Assembly: GCA_027449865.1 (NCBI GenBank)
Contig: DAIDKV010000212.1
Span: 1 to 40,473 of the forward strand
Source of the DNA: Planctomycetales bacterium
GTDB taxonomy: Bacteria; Planctomycetota; Planctomycetia; Isosphaerales; Isosphaeraceae
Direction of reading: 5' to 3'
DNA: 40,473 nt
Below, one piece after another: positions 1-8,318 of this stretch. How positions within the stretch are numbered: position 1 is the stretch's first letter; every line of letters begins with the position of its first letter. The position numbers were made by a program, and so were the translations under genes. The notes under the pieces are model-generated. The model was not told the DNA's origin, did no database searches, and saw only the letters and a program-made list of their open reading frames with translations.

Positions 1-1
1 G

Positions 2-109
2 TATGAGACGGGCCGCAAATGCACCGCGGGCTTCAAGGAGTCGATGAAGATCGTGTTCGACGAGATCCTCCCCAAGTGGAACTATACGGCCGTCCCTCAG
101 CCCGCATGA
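2..109 (+). CDS. Transposase, C-terminal fragment (possibly ISAzo13-like)
   Basis: An open frame enters from the left edge and stops at TGA 107-109, giving the last 35 residues of a protein. It ends in the motif PKWNYTAVPQPA. A tail with a WNYT motif close to the C-terminus is what I recall from ISAzo13-type (Rhodopirellula transposase DDE) enzymes, so I read this as the 3' end of such a transposase gene. Only the tail is visible, so no catalytic residue can be checked. The complete IS630-type element begins about 150 bases downstream, which makes this an insertion-rich edge. It could instead be the tail of an unrelated protein. Confidence 0.45.
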   Translation, partial: YETGRKCTAGFKESMKIVFDEILPKWNYTAVPQPA

Positions 110-253
110 GATCGGGAAGTTATCCCTGGCCTATTCCTAAGTACAGTCGCAACCCCTCCCCCTCAATTTCTGGGGTCTCCGGCATCCGAAACGGCGCTCT
201 CGGATAGCTACTTACAGCGGCCAGGTTTGGTGAAGGACTTATAAACCAGACAT

Positions 254-1351
254 CTAGTGTCCTGAGTTAGAAATTCGCTCGCAAACCCTCTTGACCCGAT
301 CCAGGATCAGGTCGGCGTTGGCGGTCCACACGAACGGCCGGGGATTCTCGTTATGTGCGGCCAGGTATTCCATGATCGCCTTCTCCAGCGCCGCTACGCT
401 GCGGAACACCCCGCGGCGAATCCGCCGCTCGGTGATCGCCGCGAAGAACCGCTCCACCTGGTTGAGCCACGAGCCGCTCGTCGGTGTGAAATGCAGGTGG
501 TACTCGGGGTGCCGCTCGAACCACCGCTTCACCGCCGCCGTCTTATGCGTCCCGTAGTTGTCCAGAATGATGTGGATCTCCACTCCCGTCTCCCTCACGA
601 CCTGGGCATCGATCTCATTGAGGAACTTGAGGAATTCCTGCTGCCGATGCCGCCGGTAGCACTTGCCGATCACCTGGCCCGTGGCGACGTTCAGGGCCGC
701 GAACAGCGAGGTCGTCCCGTTGCGGACGTAGTCGTGCGTCCCCCGCTCGGCCTGCCCCGGGGTCATCGGCAGCAGGGGTTGCGTGCGGTCCAGGGCCTGC
801 ACCTGACTCTTCTCATCAACCGACAGGACGATGGCCTTCTCCGGCGGGCTCATGTACAGCCCGACGACGTCGCGGACCTTCTCGACGAAGAATGGGTCGG
901 TCGAGAGCTTGAAGGTCTCGCTGAGGTGCGGCTTGAGCCCGAAGGCACGCCAGACGCGGGAGATGGCCGTCTGGGACAGGCCGACGGCCTCGGCCATACT
1001 GCGGGTGCTCCAGTGGGTGGCGGCCTTGGGCTTCTCCTCCAGGGTCTTGGTGACGACACGCTCGACGACCTCGTCGGTAATGGAGCGCGGGGCACCGGGG
1101 CGAGGCTCGTCGGCCAGGCCATCGAGCCGCAGGTCGAGGAACCGCCCCCGCCATTTGCCGACGGTGGCGGCATGGATACCGAGCCGGGCGGCGACGTCCT
1201 TGTTGTCCAGCCCCTCGGCGCAGGCCAGGACAATGCGTGCGCGGGTGGCGAGGCGCTGGGTGCTCTTGGGTCGGCTGGCCCAGGTCTCGAGCTTCTGCCG
1301 CTCGTCGTCGGTGAGGGTCAGCAGGGGCTTGGGGCGACCGCCTTTCTTCAT
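254..1351 (-). CDS. IS630 family transposase
   Basis: This 365-residue protein has an N-terminal helix-turn-helix region (about residues 45-75, including AARLGIHAATVGKWRGRF) followed by a DDE catalytic domain. The likely catalytic acids are D179 (LSVDEKS), D264 (IILDNYGTHK) and E300 (SGSWLNQVERFF), matching the usual IS630 DDE pattern. Length is normal for the family and no frameshift is seen. The coding frame runs through the left terminal repeat. Its stop codon TAG uses the duplicated target TA plus one base of flanking host DNA, position 254. Upstream of the ATG there is about 80 bp to the right repeat, enough for a weak promoter. Confidence 0.95.
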   Translation of the reverse strand: MKKGGRPKPLLTLTDDERQKLETWASRPKSTQRLATRARIVLACAEGLDNKDVAARLGIHAATVGKWRGRFLDLRLDGLADEPRPGAPRSITDEVVERVVTKTLEEKPKAATHWSTRSMAEAVGLSQTAISRVWRAFGLKPHLSETFKLSTDPFFVEKVRDVVGLYMSPPEKAIVLSVDEKSQVQALDRTQPLLPMTPGQAERGTHDYVRNGTTSLFAALNVATGQVIGKCYRRHRQQEFLKFLNEIDAQVVRETGVEIHIILDNYGTHKTAAVKRWFERHPEYHLHFTPTSGSWLNQVERFFAAITERRIRRGVFRSVAALEKAIMEYLAAHNENPRPFVWTANADLILDRVKRVCERISNSGH

Positions 1352-1430
1352 CGTAAGTCTCCTTTATGGGATCATACGATGAGTTCGACGATCGCGCAAG
1401 GTTGATTGGCGAATTTCTAACTCAGGACAC
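257..1430 (-). mobile_element. Complete IS630-family insertion sequence
   Basis: The element is bounded by a perfect 22-bp inverted repeat, 257-278 on the left (starting GTGTCCTGAG) and 1409-1430 on the right. Both ends are flanked by TA (255-256 and 1431-1432), the duplicated target dinucleotide expected for IS630/Tc1-mariner elements. It carries one transposase gene on the minus strand that fills nearly the whole element. Intact ends, an intact frame and an identical target duplication suggest a recent, possibly still mobile insertion. It does not visibly split a gene: the flanking bases read into a short non-coding stretch on each side. Confidence 0.93.
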
Positions 1431-1565
1431 TAGTCCGGGTTGGCCTTCTGAAGCGGACGTGAACGGACCTCCATGTCGATACTGAAATCACAAACTGCCT
1501 CACTTTCTTCCCGGATTTTGAGTACGGATGTGAAAACCGGTTTCCTGATTGGGAGATGCCCTGCG

Positions 1566-2600
1566 ATGAGAGCCATGATCCTTACTTGCTTTCTCGTGAT
1601 TTACATGGCTTCCGCTCCTCAGATGGCGTATAGCCAGGAGGATTCGCTTCGGAGGAGGTTTCTCGCTGAGTATCCCGGCGTTATCAAGGCATGGGAAGCA
1701 AAATGCGCCAGAGTCGAGGGAACAGTGAGATATGAAGGAACCAGGCTCGTGAAGGGTGAAAAAATTCATCGTGATACCATGTACTCGTTCAAGTGCAATT
1801 TTCCTGATCTGGCATTGCTAACAACCACAACACGTGACGCAAATGGATATGACCAGGAAGTAGATTGTTTTAACAAGGATTACTTTTTCTCCCTTATGAG
1901 GCGGGATGAGACACAGGAATACTCCATAATTTCGATATCGGAAATGAGCAATAAGAATCACGTACCAGACAACTTCCCAACTAACGTTTGGTTGAGGGCA
2001 TTCTTGCTAGTTCCCTACTCAAGTCTCGGGATAGATAACAGGAAACTTGTGGATAATCCTAACATGTCGATTTATAAGATTTCCCCACTGACACATAATG
2101 GTAAAAATCTCCTAAAAGTTGAGTTCGAGTTGGCGAGCAAAGGGAATCGGGTGGCCTCTCCGAAGAAAGGCCTGAGACAGACGGGAGGACATGAGGGCTT
2201 CCTTGTCGTGTCTCCCGATGAGAAGTGGGCCATCTATGAATATGGGTATCGGGAGAAAACGGGAGGCCGTCTGTACAAAAGAGCGGTACATTACAAGGGT
2301 GTCATTGATGGCTTTCCCATTCCAGAACACGTCTCCGGCGAGACCTTGAAGCTACCAGAAGGAGAGGTAGTAAACTCGTATGCTTACCATTTTGTCGATT
2401 TGAAGTTTGATTCTAGTCATCCTAAAAATGATTTTACTCTGTCGGCTTTCGGTATCCCTGAGTCTGTATTACGACCCTCGAATGTTGCCCGCGCTTCGCG
2501 ATTAGGCTATTGGATTCTGGGCCTCGCGTTCACCTCCCTTATCGCAGCGATCACGTTCAAAATCCTTGCGTCTCGGCACGAACGAGCGTCCCGGCCCTGA
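1566..2600 (+). CDS. Secreted/membrane-anchored protein of unknown function
   Basis: I do not recognise the family. From ATG 1566 the protein is 344 residues with a clear signal peptide (MRAMILTCFLVIYMASA, likely cut after AYSQ) and one C-terminal membrane segment (GYWILGLAFTSLIAAITFKIL) followed by a basic tail, so the bulk should lie outside the cytoplasm. The frame stays open upstream to an ATG at 1473, but that start would bury the signal peptide behind 31 extra residues; GGGAG upstream of 1566 supports the later start. The body is rich in beta-strand-like stretches and could be a LolA-like fold, but this is a guess. Its codons are clearly AT-richer than the neighbours, and it sits beside the IS630 element, which together suggest acquisition by transfer. 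Confidence 0.75.
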   Translation: MRAMILTCFLVIYMASAPQMAYSQEDSLRRRFLAEYPGVIKAWEAKCARVEGTVRYEGTRLVKGEKIHRDTMYSFKCNFPDLALLTTTTRDANGYDQEVDCFNKDYFFSLMRRDETQEYSIISISEMSNKNHVPDNFPTNVWLRAFLLVPYSSLGIDNRKLVDNPNMSIYKISPLTHNGKNLLKVEFELASKGNRVASPKKGLRQTGGHEGFLVVSPDEKWAIYEYGYREKTGGRLYKRAVHYKGVIDGFPIPEHVSGETLKLPEGEVVNSYAYHFVDLKFDSSHPKNDFTLSAFGIPESVLRPSNVARASRLGYWILGLAFTSLIAAITFKILASRHERASRP

Positions 2601-2676
2601 TCGGGGCCTGTTCGCGAAATCCGGCCCGAAAAAAATGCGGTGGCTTACTCCCATATTTCGGATTGGTCAGGGTGCC

Positions 2677-3750
2677 ATGGCGCATTGTCTTCTTCGAATT
2701 CGAGAGAAGGCCTTCAGCCTCATCGAGGTCCTAGTCTCGATCACAATCATCTCCTTACTCCTCGCTCTCCTCCTTCCTGCTATTCAGTCCGCCCGCGAGT
2801 CGGCCCGCCGTACTCAATGCTCCAACAACCTCAAACAATTCGGCCTGGCCCTGCAAAACTATCAAGACGCCTTCGGTTCGCTCCCTCCGGGCCGAATGAA
2901 ATCCTACGATCCCCGTTACTCGGGGCCGAAACCGCCCTGCACGTCAACGATCGTCGACAAGAGCCTGGAGGTCTTCACGCTGGCATTCCTGGAACAGTCG
3001 GCCGTCTACAACGCGATCAACCAGGATCTCGCAATCATCGGCGGCGAGAACAGCACCGTCCATTCGATCGCGGTCCCCACCTTCGCCTGTCCGAGCGACA
3101 CCGCGGCGGGAACTCCGCACATCCTCAACCCCGGCGCTCTGACGAAGTACGGCGTGCCCGACCCGGCGCTCATGGTCTTCACGAGCTACGCCGGCATGAT
3201 CGGATCGACACCTGTCCTCGCCCAGCCGCTCCCTCGCACGGGTTGCAAGGTGGCTCCGTCCCTGATCGCGCAGTGCAATGGGGTCTTCAACGACCTCTCG
3301 CCGATCCGCCTCGCCTCCGTGACCGATGGCCTGAGCAATACGGTCTTCATGGCTGAGAAGTCCGTCACGATCCTCCAGGAGTTGAACGTCCTCGATCCTC
3401 AATACGCTGCTCAGCACGGTTGGTGGATTACGGGCAACTGGGGCGATACGCTGGTCACGGCGCTCTACCCGCCGAACGCCTGCGACAGGGTTGCGATGGC
3501 CACCATGACGGCCTGGACCAACTCGGCGTCGAGCATGCATCCCGGCGGGCTCAACGTCCTGATGGGTGACGGCTCCGTCCGGTTCATCAAGGAGACGATC
3601 CAGACCTGGCCGTTCAACCCGATGTCCGGCAATCCGTCGGGTGCCTCCCAGAATGGGCAAGGGGCCTGGGTCAATTTGCCACCGTCGGGTGTCTGGCAGG
3701 CTCTATCGACCCGGTCGGGCGGCGAGGTGGTCAACAGCGAATCTTTTTGA
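2677..3750 (+). CDS. DUF1559 domain protein (prepilin-like, H-X9-DG tail)
   Basis: The protein starts with a type II/IV pilin-like N-terminus: a short basic leader, then FSLIEVLVSITIISLLLALL with the conserved Glu at +5 after the Phe, typical of prepilin peptidase substrates. A DUF1559 region follows (SARRTQCSNNLKQFGLALQN), and the C-terminus carries the H-X9-DG motif (HPGGLNVLMGDG). Planctomycetes encode many such proteins; they are thought to be exported pseudopilin-like proteins, but individual roles are unknown. I place the start at ATG 2677 (AGGG about 6 bases upstream). An in-frame ATG at 2635, and one at 2566 that overlaps the previous gene, are alternatives that lengthen the leader. 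Length, 357 residues, is usual. Confidence 0.93.
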   Translation: MAHCLLRIREKAFSLIEVLVSITIISLLLALLLPAIQSARESARRTQCSNNLKQFGLALQNYQDAFGSLPPGRMKSYDPRYSGPKPPCTSTIVDKSLEVFTLAFLEQSAVYNAINQDLAIIGGENSTVHSIAVPTFACPSDTAAGTPHILNPGALTKYGVPDPALMVFTSYAGMIGSTPVLAQPLPRTGCKVAPSLIAQCNGVFNDLSPIRLASVTDGLSNTVFMAEKSVTILQELNVLDPQYAAQHGWWITGNWGDTLVTALYPPNACDRVAMATMTAWTNSASSMHPGGLNVLMGDGSVRFIKETIQTWPFNPMSGNPSGASQNGQGAWVNLPPSGVWQALSTRSGGEVVNSESF

Positions 3751-3779
3751 GAGACACGATTTTCCACGAGGGATCGCCG

Positions 3780-6700
3780 TCAATCCGGGAGCGTCCCGGG
3801 GACGAGCGGACGGAAGGTCCCGGGGGCGATGGGAATCACGGTCCGATCTCCGGCGGCGATCGGCCCGCCCGCCGGAAGGATGCCAAGCTGTCTCTGGTCG
3901 CGTTCCGCGCCGTCGGCCCGGTTGCGGACGTGCAAAACGCCGTCGCCGGTCAGGGCGATGAGCGAGGAGCCGCGGACCATCGGGGCGCCGACGGCCTCCG
4001 AACCAAGGCTGATCGACCAGGTCTTCCGGCCGTCGCGCCCGAATGCCTGGATATTTCCCGAGCGGTCGAGGACCAGGCCGCCGTCCCCCATCGAAACCGG
4101 CCGTCCGGCGATCGCCGCTTCCATCGGCCAGGCCCCGATCGGGCTCAGGTCACGCGCGGCGAGCGATCGGATTTGACCGTCCTCGGTCGCGAGCAGAACG
4201 GCCGAGCCGATCGCGAGCGGGTCGGCGATGATCCGGCTATCGAGGGTTCGCTCGGCCTCCGTGACGAGTCTCGGCACGGGCATGGTTCGAACGGCGAGCC
4301 GATAGACCCGCCCCACCTCGTCGGCCACGATCGCGCTCGAGGCGTCGAGAACCGAGGCCCCAAGCCATTTCCCCTGGCGGTCGCGGTCAAACTTCGGAAC
4401 AAACGGCTCGGCCTTCGACCGCCCGCTCACCGGGTCGATCAGGTAGACCCGCGCGTCCTTCGCCGGAATCAGGACACCGTCTTGCCAGGCGACCGGCTCG
4501 GCCGCCACGGGCGAGGGCAGGGTCTCCTCGCGCCATCCCTCGCGTTTGGAGGAATCCTGGACCCAGAGACTCCCGGTATAGGGGCGCGGGACGACCACGC
4601 TGGCCGACTTTCCGCCCTCGCGATCAAACCGAAGCCGGAGCCCCGCCGGTAGCGAGAAGATCCCGCGAGGCGCCATCGAGAGGACCACGAATCCGCCGTC
4701 CGCGACGCGATCGGGACCGATGATCACCTCCCGGCCGTCTCGGCCCAGGGTCGCCAGCGCGCCGGCCGTCGGCGCCGGTGCCAGCGCGGTCGGCCAGGGC
4801 GTGCCGACGACCGTCTTCCAGACGACCTCCGCCGATTCGGGGTCCAGACCCAGGAGGGCTGTGCCTCGAAGCTCGCGGTCCTCGAACGTCGCCACAATCC
4901 GCTTGCCGACCGATTGCAAGGGCGCCCGCGCCGGGCCAGGACCGCTCAATGGGGTCACCTGGATCGTTCCGTGCTCGGGGTCGAGCTGGTACCGTCCCGT
5001 ATGCCCCGAGGCCGACCAGAGCTCGCGCTCCGACCGGGACATCGCGAACGCCGGGCCCGTCGCCCGAGCATCCGGCGTCATCTTCGCGACCGAGCGGAAC
5101 GGAAGCTTGCTTCCGTACTCGCCCACGGAGAACGCCTCGAACGCTCCCCGGTCCCCGATCGCCCAGAGGAACGGCCCCGAGGCCGTCGGCGTCTGCCAGG
5201 TCCAGCCCTTCACTGGGACCTCCTGCACCGGACGAACATGCGATCCGTCCTCGTCGAGCAGGAGGATCTGCCAGAGACTATCCGAGAGCGTCTCGTTCCG
5301 CGGGACGATCAAGTAACGCCCGAGGATCGCCGGGGCGCAGGGGATCGAGCCGTCGGGATGGCCCAGGTACTCGACGGCCGCGCAGCCGAGGGGATCTCGG
5401 TTGAGGATGTAGAGAATATCCTGTCGGCCCAGCACATAAAGATGCCGGCCGGATTCGTCGCCGACCGGAGTTCGGGCCAGTGGCCGGCCGAGGTCCATCG
5501 TCGCCTGAAGGTCGCCCGACTCCAGCGCGAGAAAGAGCAGCTTGCCCGAGGGGAGCACCTGCACGAGCTGATTGCCGAGGACCAGCGGCGGCGAGGCGAC
5601 TCGCTCGCCCACTCCGAGCCGCCAGGCGACCACTCCGGTCCGGGCGTCGAGCCGGATCAGCTCGTCGGCCCGGGCGTCGAAGGCGATCGCGGCGTCCTCG
5701 CCCGGGATCGGCTGCGGGACGAACGGCGAGGCCAGACCCAGGTCAAGCTGCCAGAGCGGGGCGCCGGTCGCGCCGTCGATCCCGTAGCCGATCCCCTCGG
5801 CCAGGGCGAAGGCGATCGACTCGCCGGCCGGTCCCGCCGTCTTGCTCGCGGGCTGGAGGCGGTCGCCCACCCGAAGGATCACTCCCGTCGCCGGACCAAG
5901 CACCTCGGTTCGGGGCCCGCGTTCACCCGGGCGCCTCGTCTCCTTCACGGTCACCGCCTTGCGGATCAACTCGCTGGCCGAGGTCATCCGGACGATCAAT
6001 TCGCGATCCTGCGTCAGGTCGGGATACAGATCGACGAGCCGGTCGCGAGCGTCGTAAACGCCCGCGGCCGAGGATTCCGCCAGCGCCCGGTCCATCGCGG
6101 CGAGCGCCTCGCCGCGGGCCTTCGCCTTGCGAACCGCGGCCCTCGCGCGGTCGAGCTTGCCCGGAAGGGGCGACTTCGCCAGGAGTCCGGCCGCCGCCTC
6201 GCCCACGATCTCGCGATGCAGCGCGACCGACGACTCGGCCTCCGCCAGTGCCTTCGGCTCGGCCGTCCCGCGGGCCCGGTCGGCCAGCCCCTCGCCGATC
6301 CGGAGAACCAGCTCGCCCAGTTCCATCTTCTCGTCACGAAACGCCTCGGCGAATTCGCGCCCGCCCCGGCCGTATTCGTCCAGCATCTCCCGGGCGGCTT
6401 CGAGTGCCGAGGTCCAGGTCGCCCCGTTCGGAGAGACGTACTGCCGAACGTTCGCCAGCGCCCGGATCACCCGGGCTTTCGGAGCGCGGGCGTCATCCGG
6501 GTAGTCGCGAGTAAACGCCCCGAAGTCGCGAATCGCGGTCCGATAATCGCCGTCCTCGAAGCTCTGCATGGCCCGGTTGAACGTGCGCTCGGCGATCGTC
6601 GCCGAAATCACGCTCCGGAGCCAGAAGCCCATCCCGACGAGCACCCCGAGCATCAGCACCAGGCTGACAACCAGGGGCGAGGAGATAATCCGCTCCTGCC

Positions 6701-7325
6701 CGGGAGCCGCGTCCTGTGGAAGCCACTTTCGAAGCGCCCGGCGGAACCGGGCTCGAAACCCGTCGGCCGCCTCCGGGACCGGGCCGGATCCCGATGCCTC
6801 GGTCCGGAGCCGGCCCTCGGCCACCTCGCGAGCCCAGGCCGGTTTCTCGGCGGCCATCTCCCCCGGGCGCACATACTTCGACCGGCTTCCCTTCTCCGTC
6901 GGCGGAGGGCCATATCGGGCGGCACCGCCACCGGCACCGGTACCGGCCCCGGCCACGGGCGGCGGGGCGACCACCGTGCGGCCCTCCTCGACAGAGGCCG
7001 CCCGGCTCGGCCGTCCGGCCGGCTCGGCCGACTCCTCCACCCGGAGCAAGAAGAACCGGCAGGGGCCGACGGCCACCTCGTCGCCGACTCCGATGCTGCC
7101 GCTCGCCATCTTGTGGCCATTGATCAGAACATATTCGGCGTCGGGCGACGCCTCGATCTTGAACCGCCCGCGCTTCCATCGGATCCGCCCGTGGACCGGG
7201 TTGATCCCCGCGCCTTCGAGGATCAACTCGCAATGCGGGCTCGACCCGAAGAGAACCGGATGGTCTCGCTCCAGCTCGACGAACTGAACGCGGCCCTGTG
7301 CGTCGTGGACTTCCAGTGTGGCCAT
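3780..7325 (-). CDS. FHA domain - membrane segment - PQQ-like propeller protein
   Basis: This 1181-residue protein has four visible parts. Residues about 20-97 form an FHA phosphothreonine-binding domain (FGSSPHCEL, NPVHGRI, INGHKM). Residues 100-210 are a low-complexity Pro/Gly/Ala linker ending in a basic patch. A single membrane helix lies at about 214-236 (VVSLVLMLGVLVGMGFWL), with a TPR-like stretch just after it (FNRAMQSFEDGDYRTAIRDF). From about 470 to the end are repeated PQQ-type beta-propeller blades (for example GYGIDGATGAPLWQLDLG and LDARTGVVAWRLG). The topology implied is cytoplasmic FHA and periplasmic propeller, so the protein could couple internal phospho-signals to an external scaffold. 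It is last in a three-gene minus-strand operon, 15 bases after the preceding gene. The function is unknown. Confidence 0.9.
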   Translation of the reverse strand: MATLEVHDAQGRVQFVELERDHPVLFGSSPHCELILEGAGINPVHGRIRWKRGRFKIEASPDAEYVLINGHKMASGSIGVGDEVAVGPCRFFLLRVEESAEPAGRPSRAASVEEGRTVVAPPPVAGAGTGAGGGAARYGPPPTEKGSRSKYVRPGEMAAEKPAWAREVAEGRLRTEASGSGPVPEAADGFRARFRRALRKWLPQDAAPGQERIISSPLVVSLVLMLGVLVGMGFWLRSVISATIAERTFNRAMQSFEDGDYRTAIRDFGAFTRDYPDDARAPKARVIRALANVRQYVSPNGATWTSALEAAREMLDEYGRGGREFAEAFRDEKMELGELVLRIGEGLADRARGTAEPKALAEAESSVALHREIVGEAAAGLLAKSPLPGKLDRARAAVRKAKARGEALAAMDRALAESSAAGVYDARDRLVDLYPDLTQDRELIVRMTSASELIRKAVTVKETRRPGERGPRTEVLGPATGVILRVGDRLQPASKTAGPAGESIAFALAEGIGYGIDGATGAPLWQLDLGLASPFVPQPIPGEDAAIAFDARADELIRLDARTGVVAWRLGVGERVASPPLVLGNQLVQVLPSGKLLFLALESGDLQATMDLGRPLARTPVGDESGRHLYVLGRQDILYILNRDPLGCAAVEYLGHPDGSIPCAPAILGRYLIVPRNETLSDSLWQILLLDEDGSHVRPVQEVPVKGWTWQTPTASGPFLWAIGDRGAFEAFSVGEYGSKLPFRSVAKMTPDARATGPAFAMSRSERELWSASGHTGRYQLDPEHGTIQVTPLSGPGPARAPLQSVGKRIVATFEDRELRGTALLGLDPESAEVVWKTVVGTPWPTALAPAPTAGALATLGRDGREVIIGPDRVADGGFVVLSMAPRGIFSLPAGLRLRFDREGGKSASVVVPRPYTGSLWVQDSSKREGWREETLPSPVAAEPVAWQDGVLIPAKDARVYLIDPVSGRSKAEPFVPKFDRDRQGKWLGASVLDASSAIVADEVGRVYRLAVRTMPVPRLVTEAERTLDSRIIADPLAIGSAVLLATEDGQIRSLAARDLSPIGAWPMEAAIAGRPVSMGDGGLVLDRSGNIQAFGRDGRKTWSISLGSEAVGAPMVRGSSLIALTGDGVLHVRNRADGAERDQRQLGILPAGGPIAAGDRTVIPIAPGTFRPLVPGTLPD

Positions 7326-7340
7326 GCTGAGGGCTCGCCC

Positions 7341-8318
7341 CTAGCGCAAGGTTTCCTGCGCGATCACCTTGAAATCGTAGGAGTTCCCCGATGGGACGAC
7401 CTGGAACCGCGTCTGGCGGACCTCGCTCGGTTGCCGGCCCCGGTAAGCCATCTCCAGCCGGGCCAGCCGGTCCTCGACACCGGCCGGGTAAAATTGCAAG
7501 ATCGGCGAGCTTTCGCCAACCTCGATCCCCGCCTTCTTCAGCAGCGCCAGGTCGGAAGCCTTCCGCCCCGCTCCCTGCCAGAGGAAGTAGAGCCGATTAT
7601 CCCGCCGTCCGCTCGCGTAGCGCTTGGTCGGCTGGTCTCGGGAAAAGTTGGAAACGTAGGTCAACTGATCGGCCCCGGTGACGACGGCGAGCTCCACCTT
7701 CAGGGCGTCGAGCTGGCGCGCGTACTCCTCGGCCGACTGCCCGGGATTGTAAATAATGCTCCATCGCTGTTCGCGAGAGAAGCCCCCATCGCCTGGCCCG
7801 AAGCCGAGCCCGGGTCCGCCGGTCCCGAGTTTCGACGACTTTCGACCGGTCGCCACCGGTCCACCGCTCGGCATCACGGCGCCGACGTCGACCTCGGCCA
7901 TGTCCTGGCTGGCGTCCTGAAGGGCGTCGAGCAGCGAGGCCGGTGTCTGCTGGAGCGAGGGTTCCTCGAAATCGGTCGCCTCCTCGGTGTTGTTTGAGGC
8001 AAACGCGGTCGCCTCGGCGCCTGTGACCTCAATTTTCTCGATGGAGCCGGATGTTCCCTCGGGGCTTCCGCCGCCACCGCCGCCGATGTCGATGATCTGC
8101 AACGGGGGTGTCACCCGGGAGGCGAACGCCTGGTTGCTCAGGTAGATGAGTGTCAGCCAGCCGACCACGAGGAAGGCCCCGAGGACGGTCGCCATCAGCA
8201 TCGAGGTGACCCGGTCGTAGGCCGACTCGCCCCGAACGCGGGCCTCGACCGTTGAGGACGGCTCGGCTTTCGGGGGCTGCTGGGCCTTTGGGACGGCTCG
8301 CGGATCGACCCGGCTCAT
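7341..8318 (-). CDS. Single-pass membrane protein, unknown function
   Basis: A 325-residue protein with a Pro-rich cytoplasmic N-terminus, one membrane helix at about residues 42-63 (MATVLGAFLVVGWLTLIYLS), a glycine run (IIDIGGGGGGSPEG), an acidic low-complexity section and a folded C-terminal half (about 180-325, containing RWSIIYNPGQSAEEYARQL). I recognise no characterised family. The single helix near the N-terminus recalls ExbD/TolR-like anchoring, but the rest does not support that assignment. Its ATG overlaps the stop of the upstream gene by four bases (ATGA, 8315-8318), and it is followed after 15 bases by the FHA/PQQ gene. The three products are therefore probably made together and may form one envelope complex. 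Confidence 0.85.
   Translation of the reverse strand: MSRVDPRAVPKAQQPPKAEPSSTVEARVRGESAYDRVTSMLMATVLGAFLVVGWLTLIYLSNQAFASRVTPPLQIIDIGGGGGGSPEGTSGSIEKIEVTGAEATAFASNNTEEATDFEEPSLQQTPASLLDALQDASQDMAEVDVGAVMPSGGPVATGRKSSKLGTGGPGLGFGPGDGGFSREQRWSIIYNPGQSAEEYARQLDALKVELAVVTGADQLTYVSNFSRDQPTKRYASGRRDNRLYFLWQGAGRKASDLALLKKAGIEVGESSPILQFYPAGVEDRLARLEMAYRGRQPSEVRQTRFQVVPSGNSYDFKVIAQETLR

Noticed and set aside
353-1405. A 350-codon open frame antisense to the IS630 transposase
   Set aside because: The transposase on the other strand has all catalytic motifs; the antisense product has none and spans the element's end region.
3785-3799. Hairpin CCGGGA-GCG-TCCCGG as terminator between the DUF1559 and FHA genes
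   Set aside because: It lies inside the end of the FHA/PQQ gene and has no T-tract on either strand.
4914-7997. A 1027-codon open frame on the plus strand
   Set aside because: It is antisense to the FHA/PQQ gene and the start of the membrane protein gene. Its translation is rich in Arg, Gly and Pro without domains, the usual shadow of a high-GC gene.
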